Assembly: GCF_002024505.1 (NCBI RefSeq) | Contig: NZ_CP019402.1 | Location: 4,147,583-4,211,582 of the forward strand | Length of the DNA: 64,000 bases | Direction of reading: 5' to 3' | Source: Plantibacter flavus | GTDB lineage: Bacteria; Actinomycetota; Actinomycetes; Actinomycetales; Microbacteriaceae | Part shown: positions 26,309 to 33,796 of the stretch, in pieces | Position numbering within the stretch: the stretch's first letter is position 1 | Layout: each line of letters starts with the position of its first letter | Made by a program: the position numbers and the translations under genes | Notes under the pieces: model-generated | Databases searched by the model: none | Seen by the model: only the letters and a program-made list of their open reading frames with translations | What the model was told of the DNA's origin: nothing

Positions 26309-26330
26309 TCCGCACGTTGGGCGCCGGGCT

Positions 26331-27788
26331 CTAGACGAGCGGCGGGAGGCCTGCTGCGACGCGAGCGCCCAGCGTGCCGTCGACGGCGGTCCAGTAGGCG
26401 ATGACCCGCTCGCGGAGATCCGCTCGCGTCACCTTCGAGACGTGCCCGATGATGTTGCCGACGAGACGGTCGCGGGCGGCGTCGTCGAGCACCTCGCGCA
26501 CGAGGGTCCCGGCCTGACCGAAGTCGTCGTCCTCGGCGTGCAGCGTCGCGGCTGCCCGCACGAGCTCGCCGTCGGACTGCCAGCCGTTGGACTCAGCGGC
26601 ACGCGCAGGGTCGGCGTGGGCGCCACCGACCGAGTTCGGTGCGTAGACCGGCGCGTCCGCGTCGTTGAAGGTGTAGCGCATGGCGCCTTCCTTCGAGTAC
26701 GTGTGCACCGGCGCGTGCGGGGCGTTCACCGGCAGCTGTGCGTGGTTGGTGCCCACGCGGTAGCGGTGTGCATCCGCGTAGCTGAAGATGCGGGCGAGGA
26801 GCATCTTGTCGGGGCTCGCAGCGATCCCGGGGACGAAGTTCGACGGCGCGAAGGTCGCCTGCTCGATCTGCGCGAAGTAGTTCTCCGGGTTGCGGTCGAG
26901 GGTCATCTTGCCGACCTCGATGAGCGGGTAGTCGCTGTGCGGCCAGACCTTGGTGAGGTCGAACGGGTTGAAGCGGTAGCCCGCGGCGTCGGCGTACGGC
27001 ATGACCTGGACGGAGAGCGTCCAGCTCGGGTGCTCGCCGCGGGTGATCGCCTCGGAGAGGTCGCGGATGTGGAAGTCGGCGTCCTCGCCGGCGATCTGGT
27101 CGGCCTGGTCCTGCGTGAGGATCTCGATGCCCTGGTCGGTCTTGAAGTGGTACTTCACCCAGAAGCGCTCGCCTGCGGCGTTGACCCACTGGTAGGTGTG
27201 CGACCCGAACCCGTCCATGTGCCGCCAGGAGCCCGGAAGACCGCGGTCGCCCATGAGCCAGGTGACCTGGTGTGCGCTCTCGGGGGAGAGCGTCCAGAAG
27301 TCCCACTGCATGTCGTGGTCGCGCAGGTGCGAGCCCGGGAGTCGCTTCTGCGAGCGGATGAAGTCGGGGAACTTGATGCCGTCGCGGATGAAGAACACCG
27401 GCGTGTTGTTGCCGACGAGGTCGTAGTTGCCCTCGCTCGTGTAGAACTTCAGCGCGAAGCCGCGGGGGTCGCGCCAGGTGTCGGGGCTGCCCTGCTCACC
27501 GGCGACGGTGGAGAAGCGTGCGAGCATCTCGGTCTCGACGCCCGGCTGGAACAGTGCGGCACGCGTGAACCGGGAGACGTCGCCGGTCGTGACGAACCGT
27601 CCGAACGCACCACCGCCCTTGGCGTGGACGACACGCTCCGGTACCCGTTCGCGGTTGAACTGCGCGAGCTTCTCGACCAGGTAGTGGTCGTGGAGCGCGA
27701 TCGCTCCGTCTGCGCCGACGCTCTGGGAGTGCTCGTCGCTCGCGACGGGTGCTCCGCTGTTGGTGGTGGTGTAGCTGGTCTCGGACAT
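26331..27788 (-). CDS. katA: Monofunctional haem catalase, small-subunit clade
   Basis: 485 residues, converting hydrogen peroxide to water and oxygen. Key elements: [13 protein letters not shown] near residue 57 (distal catalytic His), [18 protein letters not shown] near 130 (catalytic Asn), and [15 protein letters not shown] near 335 (proximal Tyr haem ligand). Length fits the small-subunit catalases. ATG 27788 has GAGGAGA three bases upstream. It lies 115 bases downstream of the Fur-type gene on the same strand, so the two are probably co-transcribed and induced by peroxide. Confidence 0.96.
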   Translation of the reverse strand: MSETSYTTTNSGAPVASDEHSQSVGADGAIALHDHYLVEKLAQFNRERVPERVVHAKGGGAFGRFVTTGDVSRFTRAALFQPGVETEMLARFSTVAGEQGSPDTWRDPRGFALKFYTSEGNYDLVGNNTPVFFIRDGIKFPDFIRSQKRLPGSHLRDHDMQWDFWTLSPESAHQVTWLMGDRGLPGSWRHMDGFGSHTYQWVNAAGERFWVKYHFKTDQGIEILTQDQADQIAGEDADFHIRDLSEAITRGEHPSWTLSVQVMPYADAAGYRFNPFDLTKVWPHSDYPLIEVGKMTLDRNPENYFAQIEQATFAPSNFVPGIAASPDKMLLARIFSYADAHRYRVGTNHAQLPVNAPHAPVHTYSKEGAMRYTFNDADAPVYAPNSVGGAHADPARAAESNGWQSDGELVRAAATLHAEDDDFGQAGTLVREVLDDAARDRLVGNIIGHVSKVTRADLRERVIAYWTAVDGTLGARVAAGLPPLV

Positions 27789-27903
27789 GTCTCTCCTCGA
27801 GGGTGGGGCTGGTCGGACGGTCGGATGGATTCAGCACTGCCACCCTGGCGGTGACAGCTGACGATCGGCATGGAGGTGCCGTCGAGTGGTCTGTGGAACG
27901 GTG

Positions 27904-28350
27904 TCAGGCGGCATCCGCCTGGCACGCGGGGCATACTCCCCAGAACGTGATCTCGGCCGCATCGATCAGGTACCCCGCCGCGTCGTCCGGGTGCATGCAC
28001 GGCGCCGCGCCCTGCGTACAGTCGACGTCGACCACGGCGCCGCACGAGCTGCACACCAGATGATGGTGGTTGTCGTCGACGCGCAGCTCGTACCGGCCGG
28101 GATGGCCGTCCGGTTCGATCCTGCGCACAAGGCCGGCTGCGACGAAGGCGTTGAGCACGCTGTACACAGCCTGTGGGGAGGTCTGCGGTGCTCGCGGCTT
28201 CAGGGAAGCGACGACCTGCTCCACGTCGGCGTGCGGTGTCCGGGCGAGGATCTCGAGGACGGCGAGACGTCCCGTGGTCACCCGCAGCCCAGCGGCCCGG
28301 ATCCTCGTGTGGAAGTCGTTCGTCGCCGACTCCACCTCCGATCCGTTCAT
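27904..28350 (-). CDS. Fur family regulator (FurA/PerR type) of the catalase operon
   Basis: 148 residues. N-terminal winged helix (about 10-85), with TTGRLAVLEILA and QAVYSVLNAFVAAGLVRRI, then a dimerisation and metal domain with DDNHHHLVCSSCG (regulatory His cluster and first structural Cys pair) and a final VCPACQ (second Cys pair). This four-Cys pattern is found in FurA/CatR/PerR repressors next to catalases. It likely represses itself and katA until peroxide oxidises the metal site. The palindrome at 28368-28390 upstream supports autoregulation. Confidence 0.9.
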   Translation of the reverse strand: MNGSEVESATNDFHTRIRAAGLRVTTGRLAVLEILARTPHADVEQVVASLKPRAPQTSPQAVYSVLNAFVAAGLVRRIEPDGHPGRYELRVDDNHHHLVCSSCGAVVDVDCTQGAAPCMHPDDAAGYLIDAAEITFWGVCPACQADAA

Positions 28351-28367
28351 GCAGCCACCGTACCGAG

Positions 28368-28390
28368 TTGTTTTGAATTAGTCAAAATAA
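28368..28390 (-). promoter_or_regulatory. Fur/PerR-like box upstream of the fur-katA operon
   Basis: On the plus strand TTTTGA (28371-28376), a five-base spacer and TCAAAA (28382-28387) form a perfect inverted repeat, extended outward by TTG and TAA. It stands 20 bases upstream of the fur start and is the only strongly A/T-rich stretch for hundreds of bases. This fits a FurA/PerR operator. Confidence 0.7.
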
Positions 28391-28507
28391 GGACTTCCCC
28401 TCCGCGTTGTCCCGCAGCCAGCCCAACTCTAATATCAGATATGAGTGATGGACGGATGCGTGACGCCGGATGTGGAGAACTCCCGGTCACGACGGGCGAG
28501 CGCCGGG

Positions 28508-29119
28508 CTAGAGCTCGACCGTCAGCAGAGGTCGAAGCGATCGTCGGGTCTCCTCGGCCATGTCCACGGAGTCACGATCGAGCAGCCACTGCAGCTGGAG
28601 ACCGTCCATCATCGCGATGAGCATGCGCGCTGCGCTCGCGGGTTCGATGCCGTCCACCAGCTGACCCTCGCGCGCCATCACCTCGAAGGAGACGGTCATC
28701 CCGTCGATCAACCAGCTGTACCGCCGGACGAAGTGCTCGTGCGCCGGGTGGTCCGGTGAGGTCGCCTCGGCGGACAGGACGCAGTGGAGCTCGACGAGAC
28801 CGGGGACGCGCATGTTGTGCTCGACGAGGCGGAGGAGCCCGCGGATGCCTTCGATGCCGCTCCCGATCTCGATGCCCGACTCCTCGCGATCCCGGTCGTC
28901 GCGGAAGTCGAGGATCGCGGCGAGCAGATCGTTCTTGGTCGAGAAGTGGTGGAGGAGGCCGGCCTGGCTCATGCCCACGCGCTCCGCGACCTCGCGGAGC
29001 GATCCGCTGCGGAAGCCCTGCTCGGCGAAGACGTCCATCCCCGCCTCGAGGATCTCCCGGCGTCGTGCCGCCGTCTTGGCGTAGCTGCCGCGGGAGCGGC
29101 CCGTCTGCGTCACCGTCAT
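28508..29119 (-). CDS. TetR/AcrR family transcriptional regulator
   Basis: 203 residues. The TetR DNA-binding domain includes GFRSGSLREVAERVGMSQAGLLHHFSTKNDLLAAILDFRD (about residues 37-75). The C-terminal domain is of the type found in regulators of lipid or drug genes. ATG 29119 is six bases after a TACGAT element (29126-29131, minus strand), so it is probably leaderless. Divergent from an acyltransferase gene 94 bases away that it may control. A long extension to 29245 would run into that gene and is rejected. Confidence 0.87.
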   Translation of the reverse strand: MTVTQTGRSRGSYAKTAARRREILEAGMDVFAEQGFRSGSLREVAERVGMSQAGLLHHFSTKNDLLAAILDFRDDRDREESGIEIGSGIEGIRGLLRLVEHNMRVPGLVELHCVLSAEATSPDHPAHEHFVRRYSWLIDGMTVSFEVMAREGQLVDGIEPASAARMLIAMMDGLQLQWLLDRDSVDMAEETRRSLRPLLTVEL

Positions 29120-29201
29120 CCTGCGATCGTATCGGGCGTGCGGTCCGCCGGCGAAGGGTCCCGAGGCACCCCCAGCCCGGTAGTTCCCCAGGTCCCTGTC
29201 G

Positions 29202-29207
29202 TACGGT
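29202..29207 (+). promoter_or_regulatory. -10 element of a leaderless promoter for the acyltransferase
   Basis: TACGGT ends six bases before ATG 29214; no ribosome-binding site. The opposing TetR -10 is 71 bases away, so one bound repressor could affect both. Confidence 0.45.
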
Positions 29208-29213
29208 GTCGCC

Positions 29214-29987
29214 ATGAGACGCCGCAATGAGCCCGTGTACGACACCGCCGTCGGTGTCGGTCGCTCCCTCTTCGGCTTCTGGCGCCTGCGCCGTCACACC
29301 AGCGGCATCGAGCACCTGCCCGACGAGGGTGGTGCGGTGATCGCGATGACCCACTTCGGGTACCTCGAGTTCGCACTCGTCGAGTGGGCGACCGTGCTCC
29401 ACAACCGCCGCCGCATCCGGTTCATGGCCAAGCAGGGCGCCTTCGACCAGCCCATCGTGGGCCGTCTCCTCCGGAGCATGCGGCACATCGCCGTCGACAT
29501 GCGTGCCGGTGCGGCCGCCTATGCCGACGCCGTCGCAGCGCTCCGCAGCGGCGAGCTGGTCGGGGTCTTCCCCGAGGCCGGCGTCAGCGCCTCGTTCACC
29601 GTCCGCGAGCTCAAGTCGGGCGCGGTCCGCCTCGCGCAGGAGGCCGGCGTGCCGATCATCCCCGTCGCGGTCTGGGGTGGTCATCGCCTCCTGACGAAGA
29701 ACCACCGGGTCGGCTTCCGCGAACGGTTCGGGGTCCCCGTGCACTTCTCGTTCGGCGAGCCGATCACCGTCGCGCCCGGCGCCGATGTGGGCGCGAGCAC
29801 CGAGCAGCTCCGCGACCGCCTCCAGGGCATGATCGACGAGCTGCAACGCGACTATCCCGTCGACGGCACCGGGGCGTGGTGGCAACCTCGCGCTCTGGGT
29901 GGGACGGCTCCGACGCCTGCCGAGGCTGCAGCCGCCGACCTCGAACGCGAGCGCCGACGCGAGGCGCGTCGGCAGACGACGAGCTGA
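29214..29987 (+). CDS. PlsC-type 1-acylglycerol-3-phosphate acyltransferase family protein
   Basis: 257 residues. The acyltransferase core runs from about 35 to 200. Motif I reads AMTHFGYLEFA, a His-X4-Glu in place of the usual His-X4-Asp. The later VGVFPEAGVSASFTVRELKSGA corresponds to the FPEG motif, and VPIIPVAVWGG is motif IV-like. It should transfer an acyl group in phospholipid or glycolipid synthesis at the membrane face. The C-terminal tail is Ala/Glu/Arg-rich. Catalytic competence with Glu is uncertain; related actinobacterial proteins may share it. Confidence 0.85.
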   Translation: MRRRNEPVYDTAVGVGRSLFGFWRLRRHTSGIEHLPDEGGAVIAMTHFGYLEFALVEWATVLHNRRRIRFMAKQGAFDQPIVGRLLRSMRHIAVDMRAGAAAYADAVAALRSGELVGVFPEAGVSASFTVRELKSGAVRLAQEAGVPIIPVAVWGGHRLLTKNHRVGFRERFGVPVHFSFGEPITVAPGADVGASTEQLRDRLQGMIDELQRDYPVDGTGAWWQPRALGGTAPTPAEAAAADLERERRREARRQTTS

Positions 29988-30018
29988 GCGGACGTCCGCC
30001 GCGGTCTATCCTGTGGAG

Positions 30019-30102
30019 GTGCCACCTCTGACCTCGTCGACCCACCCCGCAGGGCGTCGTCGCTCTGCCAGCCCGCGCCCCGAGCGGAGCGTGGCACCGT
30101 GA
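30019..30102 (+). CDS. Putative leaderless 27-codon upstream ORF
   Basis: GTG at 30019 is six bases after a TATCCT -10 element (30007-30012), and its stop TGA (30100-30102) overlaps the GTG start of the next gene (GTGA). The predicted peptide begins VPPLTSSTHPAGRRRS and is rich in Arg, Pro and Ser. It may be a translated leader that couples ribosomes into the next gene, which itself has no good ribosome-binding site. The promoter spacing and overlap are seen; translation is inferred. Confidence 0.5.
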   Translation: MPPLTSSTHPAGRRRSASPRPERSVAP

Positions 30103-31019
30103 GTCGTGGGTGGAACGGCTTCGTCGCGAAGTCGACGTGGCTCCCGAAGTCCTGGCGCGAACGCGCTGAACGCGCACTGTCGGAGGACCCCGCGGCGCCG
30201 GTCGCACCGGACACGAACGACGCCGAGTCCGCAGCCGACCACTCGCCACGGCGCACGCCGGATCCCACGCCTCGGCCGACGCCGACGCCCGAGGAGCTGC
30301 AGCCCGACGACTCGGCGCCACTGGACGGCGGTGACGCGCACGCACCTCGGACGCCCGTCGCCGGCACGGACGTCGACGAGGCGACCTCAGGAGACGCGCG
30401 GTCCACGACCCGCCTGGTGGACCCGGTCGCCCTCCCCGTCACCGCGTCAGCCCCGGTCGTCCCGCTGAGCGTCGCCATCACCGATTTCGAGCTCGCCGAC
30501 GACTCCGTCATCGGCCCGGCATCCGTCCTCGACAACCTCGAACTCACGAAGGCCGCCGTGACCCGGGTCGCATCGGCGATCCTCACGACCGAGGGCCCGA
30601 TCGCCGTCCCTCGCCTCGTGACCATCGTGGCTCGGCGCTTCGGCGTCGACCGACCGTCCGAGGAGTCCCGCACCGAGCTGTCGGCGCTGGTGACGGACGC
30701 GTTCGTCGTCCAGAACGGCTTCGCCTGGCCCACCGGACTCGACGTCGTCACGTGGCGAGGCGTCCGCCGGGTCGTGCATCGCGACCACCGCGCGGTCACC
30801 GACATCAGTCCCGCGGAGATCTGCAACGCCATGGAGCTCGTGATCACCGCGAGCCCCGATCACGAGGTCGACCGCGAGCAGCTGCCGATGCAGGCGGCGT
30901 CCGTGCTCGGCTACGGTCGCCTCGGTGAGACCGCTCGACGCTGGCTCGACCTGACACTCGCCCAGGCGGTGCTCCACGGTCGTCTCATCGAGGACGGCGA
31001 ACGCATCCGCCTCCCCTGA
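30099..31019 (+). CDS. DUF3320-like protein with disordered N-terminal region
   Basis: 306 residues. The first 130 are acidic and Pro/Thr-rich without predicted structure. The rest is DUF3320-like: VASAILTTEGPIAVPRLVTIVARRFGVDR near residue 160 and WLDLTLAQAVLHGRLIEDGERIRLP at the end. DUF3320 normally forms the C-terminus of large DUF4011 helicase-nuclease proteins, so a stand-alone copy is unusual. GTG 30099 overlaps the small upstream ORF stop. A role with nucleic acids is inferred from the family only. Confidence 0.7.
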   Translation: MSRGWNGFVAKSTWLPKSWRERAERALSEDPAAPVAPDTNDAESAADHSPRRTPDPTPRPTPTPEELQPDDSAPLDGGDAHAPRTPVAGTDVDEATSGDARSTTRLVDPVALPVTASAPVVPLSVAITDFELADDSVIGPASVLDNLELTKAAVTRVASAILTTEGPIAVPRLVTIVARRFGVDRPSEESRTELSALVTDAFVVQNGFAWPTGLDVVTWRGVRRVVHRDHRAVTDISPAEICNAMELVITASPDHEVDREQLPMQAASVLGYGRLGETARRWLDLTLAQAVLHGRLIEDGERIRLP

Positions 31020-31029
31020 CACAGGTCGT

Positions 31030-32112
31030 TCAGCGGACGGGCGGACCCTGCTGGCCGAACGGCAGGCTCGTGTCGGTGACGCCGTCGATGAAGGCGTCCA
31101 TGCGCTGGAGGTTGAACCGACCCTGGTCGTTGAGCAGGAACTGGTACTCGTGCTCGAGCCCTGGCCGGAAGTCCGGGTTGAAGATCATCGATTGCACATC
31201 CACACCGAGGCCCTGGAGCCTCGCCTTGAACTCGACCGACTGCGGGTAGAGCGGATCCCAGTTGCCCACCGTGATGTACGTCGGCGGATACTTCGCGGTC
31301 AGGTAGTCGACGACGGACGCGGACGCCACCTCCGGTCGGGTCTTGTAGTCGCGCGCACCGAAATACGACCAGAGCACCGTGTCGAGGAACCACCCGAAGC
31401 TGCCCTCGGCGTTGACCAGGCTGAGGTCGTACGCCCCGCATGCGAGGACCACCCCGGCGAGCTGCTCCGGCTCGATCGGCGATTCGACCTTGATGGAGCT
31501 GGCGTACTCGGAGCTCGTGACCACGTTCGCGACCTGGGCGGCGATCTGGGCACCGGCGGAGTCGCCGGCGAGGATGAGCTTGGACGAATCCACGTTGAGC
31601 GCGCGTGCGTTGGCGTCGAGGTAGCCGAGTGAGTCGGCGACCTGCTCGATGGGCAACGGGTACTGGCCCTCCGGCGCGATCGTGTACTCGACCGCGACCG
31701 CCGTGTACCCCTCTCCGGCCAGCACGCGCATGTAGTTGGAGATGAGTTCCTTGCTGCCGGAGATCCAGGCTCCGCCGTGCACCCACACGATCGTCGGGAG
31801 GGCCGCGCCACTCCCGCGGACGCCATCGGGCGTGTAGACGTCGAGCAGCGCGTCCGCGTCGCCGGAGCGGTACGGGATGTCCTGTCGGACGTCGACACCG
31901 TCTGGGACGTACTTCACGAGGTCCGATTGCACGACCTTCGCCCGCTCGTCGAAGGCCATGCGGATGACCATCGAGCCGGGCCACGGGGTCAGCTGCAACC
32001 AGACGAGGATCACCAGCGCGATGGCGAGGATCACGCCGATGATCCAGAACATCGTGTTGCGGACGACACGGAGGAAGCGCGCGAAGCCCGAGCGAGGGGG
32101 TGCTGTCCTCAA
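31030..32112 (-). CDS. Membrane-anchored alpha/beta hydrolase (esterase/lipase family)
   Basis: 360 residues. One N-terminal membrane helix (about 20-41), then an alpha/beta hydrolase_3-type domain facing out. Oxyanion motif WVHGGAW, nucleophile Ser185 in GDSAG, Asp286 (GNWDPLY) and His321 (LEHEYQ) complete the triad. I chose TTG 32112: AGGAGG lies eight bases upstream, whereas a GTG six bases before it touches that site and longer starts give a low-quality N-terminus. Substrate unknown; HSL-like carboxylesterases act on short acyl esters. Confidence 0.82.
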   Translation of the reverse strand: MRTAPPRSGFARFLRVVRNTMFWIIGVILAIALVILVWLQLTPWPGSMVIRMAFDERAKVVQSDLVKYVPDGVDVRQDIPYRSGDADALLDVYTPDGVRGSGAALPTIVWVHGGAWISGSKELISNYMRVLAGEGYTAVAVEYTIAPEGQYPLPIEQVADSLGYLDANARALNVDSSKLILAGDSAGAQIAAQVANVVTSSEYASSIKVESPIEPEQLAGVVLACGAYDLSLVNAEGSFGWFLDTVLWSYFGARDYKTRPEVASASVVDYLTAKYPPTYITVGNWDPLYPQSVEFKARLQGLGVDVQSMIFNPDFRPGLEHEYQFLLNDQGRFNLQRMDAFIDGVTDTSLPFGQQGPPVR

Positions 32113-32306
32113 GCGATTCACCTCCTGGCGGGTCTGGACGGCGGCGCTGCCTGGCGGAACACGAACGTCCAGTCTCGCATTCGATCGGACACCCACTGCG
32201 CCCCGGAAGTTTTTCGACGGATTTCGTGACGAATGCCCACTGAGCTGCGTCTTACCCGATGACCGGACATCATCACCGGTTTCCAACGCAGACGAAGGAG
32301 AACGCC

Positions 32307-32480
32307 ATGAGTGCATCGGACAAGATCCAGAACGCCGCTGAGGACCTCGCGGGCAAGGCGAAGGAAGCCCTGGGCAAGGTCACCGGCGACGACAGCAAGG
32401 TCGCAGAGGGCAAGGCCGACCAGACGAAGGCCGACGCCAAGAAGGCCGGCGAGAATGTCAAGGACGCGTTCAAGCACTAG
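32307..32480 (+). CDS. CsbD family stress-response protein
   Basis: 57 residues, Lys/Ala/Asp-rich, with the CsbD repeat pattern: KIQNAAEDLAGKAKEALGKVTGDDSKVAEGKADQTKAD. Helical and very hydrophilic. CsbD members rise in general stress; molecular role unknown. AAGGAG seven bases before ATG 32307. It lies upstream of the GlsB/YeaQ gene and a terminator separates them. Confidence 0.88.
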   Translation: MSASDKIQNAAEDLAGKAKEALGKVTGDDSKVAEGKADQTKADAKKAGENVKDAFKH

Positions 32481-32499
32481 TCCTCGCGGTACAGTGGCT

Positions 32500-32521
32500 G
32501 CCCCCGCCCACCGGCGGGGGC
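32500..32521 (+). terminator. Hairpin after the CsbD gene
   Basis: GCCCCCGCC (32500-32508) and GGCGGGGGC (32513-32521) form a perfect 9-bp GC stem with a four-base loop, 19 bases after the CsbD stop. Confidence 0.7.
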
Positions 32522-32576
32522 GGTAACACGGTCGACCGGCACCCCGTTCGATCCAGCGATCACATTTGGAGACATC

Positions 32577-32840
32577 ATGAGTTTTCTCGGCTTCCTGCTG
32601 CTCGGCCTCATCGCCGGCGCCATCGCCAAAGCAATCCTTCCGGGCCGTCAGGGTGGCGGTTGGTTGATCACGCTGCTGCTCGGCGTCGTCGGCGCACTGC
32701 TCGGCGGATGGCTCGGCGGCATCCTCTTCGGCGCGAACCTGCAGGAGTTCTTCTCGCTGCAGACGTGGCTCCTCGCCATCGGCGGATCCATCGTCGTGCT
32801 CCTCATCTACGGTGCGCTGACCCGCAACAAGAAGGCGTAA
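32577..32840 (+). CDS. GlsB/YeaQ/YmgE family stress-associated membrane protein
   Basis: 87 residues with three hydrophobic helices. The opening FLGFLLLGLIAGAIAKAILPG matches the family, with a Gly-rich second helix and a short basic tail. TTGGAGA upstream serves as ribosome-binding site. Known members are transglycosylase-associated or stress proteins of unclear role. Its position next to CsbD supports a stress regulon. Confidence 0.85.
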   Translation: MSFLGFLLLGLIAGAIAKAILPGRQGGGWLITLLLGVVGALLGGWLGGILFGANLQEFFSLQTWLLAIGGSIVVLLIYGALTRNKKA

Positions 32841-32860
32841 CCGCCCCCACACAGCACTCG

Positions 32861-32891
32861 AACGCCCGGCCCCTCCAGGGGGCCGGGCGTT
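32861..32891 (+). terminator. Hairpin after the GlsB/YeaQ gene
   Basis: AACGCCCGGCCCC pairs with GGGGCCGGGCGTT across a short loop, followed by CGTGCGT. The nine bases AACGCCCGG and the 16 bases CCGGGCGTTCGTGCGT recur in the hairpin at 33085-33112. Confidence 0.8.
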
Positions 32892-32982
32892 CGTGCGTGT
32901 GGAGGTCATCGCCGGCAGCACGGTGTCCGCCGTTTCGGGGACTGTGTGGCGTCCCAAGTGCTGTCAGAATGTCTGATGTTCG

Positions 32983-32999
32983 ATATCAGCATCTGATAT
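32983..32999. promoter_or_regulatory. ATATCAG/CTGATAT palindrome upstream of the 18-residue peptide gene
   Basis: ATATCAG (32983-32989), CAT, and CTGATAT (32993-32999) form a perfect inverted repeat ending four bases before the AGGAGG ribosome-binding site of the peptide gene. It sits where a repressor or the -10 region would lie. A related sequence, ATATCAGATAT followed by GAG, is found at 28432-28445. Confidence 0.5.
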
Positions 33000-33015
33000 G
33001 AGAGGAGGGGGTCTC

Positions 33016-33072
33016 ATGGACTTCTACCGGAAGCTGCTCGAGCTGCTGCGCGCGATCTGCGGCTGGTTCTGA
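33016..33072 (+). CDS. 18-residue peptide gene
   Basis: MDFYRKLLELLRAICGWF. The start ATG has a full AGGAGG at 33003-33008, seven bases upstream, the best ribosome-binding site in this region. A perfect palindrome precedes it and a strong hairpin (33085-33112) follows 12 bases after the stop, so it looks like its own transcription unit. The peptide is an amphipathic helix with alternating Leu and charged residues, one Cys and an aromatic end. No family recognised. It could be a membrane-active or signalling peptide or a small toxin; only existence as a gene is supported. Confidence 0.6.
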   Translation: MDFYRKLLELLRAICGWF

Positions 33073-33084
33073 CCCGCACGCATG

Positions 33085-33112
33085 AACGCCCGGTCCACCA
33101 GGACCGGGCGTT
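33085..33112. terminator. Hairpin after the 18-residue peptide gene
   Basis: AACGCCCGGTCC (33085-33096) and GGACCGGGCGTT (33101-33112) form a perfect 12-bp stem with a four-base loop. It also serves the convergent PfpI gene. Confidence 0.85.
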
Positions 33113-33135
33113 CGTGCGTCACGCTGCGACCGGAG

Positions 33136-33687
33136 TCAGGCGTGCTGGCCCTCGTGCTCGCCTTCGCCGATCTCCTCGACGAGCTTCGCATTGAAGGCCG
33201 GGAGGTCATCGGGCGTGCGGCTCGACACGAGTCCCTGGTCGACGACGACCTCCTCGTCCACCCAGGATGCACCCGCGTTGCGCAGATCCGTCTTCAGGCT
33301 CGGGTAGCTCGTGAGTTCGCGACCGCGGACGACGTCCGCCTCGATGAGGATCCATGCGCCGTGGCAGATCACCCCGACCGGCTTGCCCTGCTCGAAGAAG
33401 GCCTTCGCGAAGGCGACCGAGCTCTCGTCCACGCGGAGGTCGTCCGCATTGACGACACCGCCGGGCAGCACCAGTGCGTGGTAGTCGTCGGAGGAGGCCT
33501 CGGCGACCGCGACGTCGACGGGCTGGACGTGTCCGTTCTTCCCGGTCACATCCTGGGTGGCGGGCGACACCAGTCGGGCGGTCGCTCCGGCTCCGGTGAC
33601 CGCCTCCCAGGGGCTCGTCAGTTCACTGTCCTCGTAGCCGTCCGTGAGCAGGAAGGCCACCTGCTTGCCGTTGAGTTCTGCGCTCAT
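33136..33687 (-). CDS. DJ-1/PfpI family protein
   Basis: 183 residues. Contains VAFLLTDGYEDSELTSPWEA (with the acidic residue near the active site), HALVLPGGVVNADDLR, and PVGVICHGAW with the nucleophile Cys108 followed by His109, as in PfpI/YhbO-type members. These act as deglycases, proteases or chaperones against carbonyl stress. GGAG precedes ATG 33687. It fits the stress cluster with CsbD and GlsB. Confidence 0.9.
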   Translation of the reverse strand: MSAELNGKQVAFLLTDGYEDSELTSPWEAVTGAGATARLVSPATQDVTGKNGHVQPVDVAVAEASSDDYHALVLPGGVVNADDLRVDESSVAFAKAFFEQGKPVGVICHGAWILIEADVVRGRELTSYPSLKTDLRNAGASWVDEEVVVDQGLVSSRTPDDLPAFNAKLVEEIGEGEHEGQHA

Positions 33688-33796
33688 CGTCGCTCCAATC
33701 CGTCAGCGTCGAGACACCGTCCGGCGCCTCGCCAGCGACGATACGCTCGGCCCCACCGCTCGGACCCGGGCTTCCGCCGAGCGCGAACGGGGTTGC

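Noticed and set aside
28441..28620. Short plus-strand frame starting ATG 28441 just after TAATAT
   Set aside because: Runs antisense into the TetR gene, lacks a ribosome-binding site, and the -10 spacing is five bases rather than six to seven.
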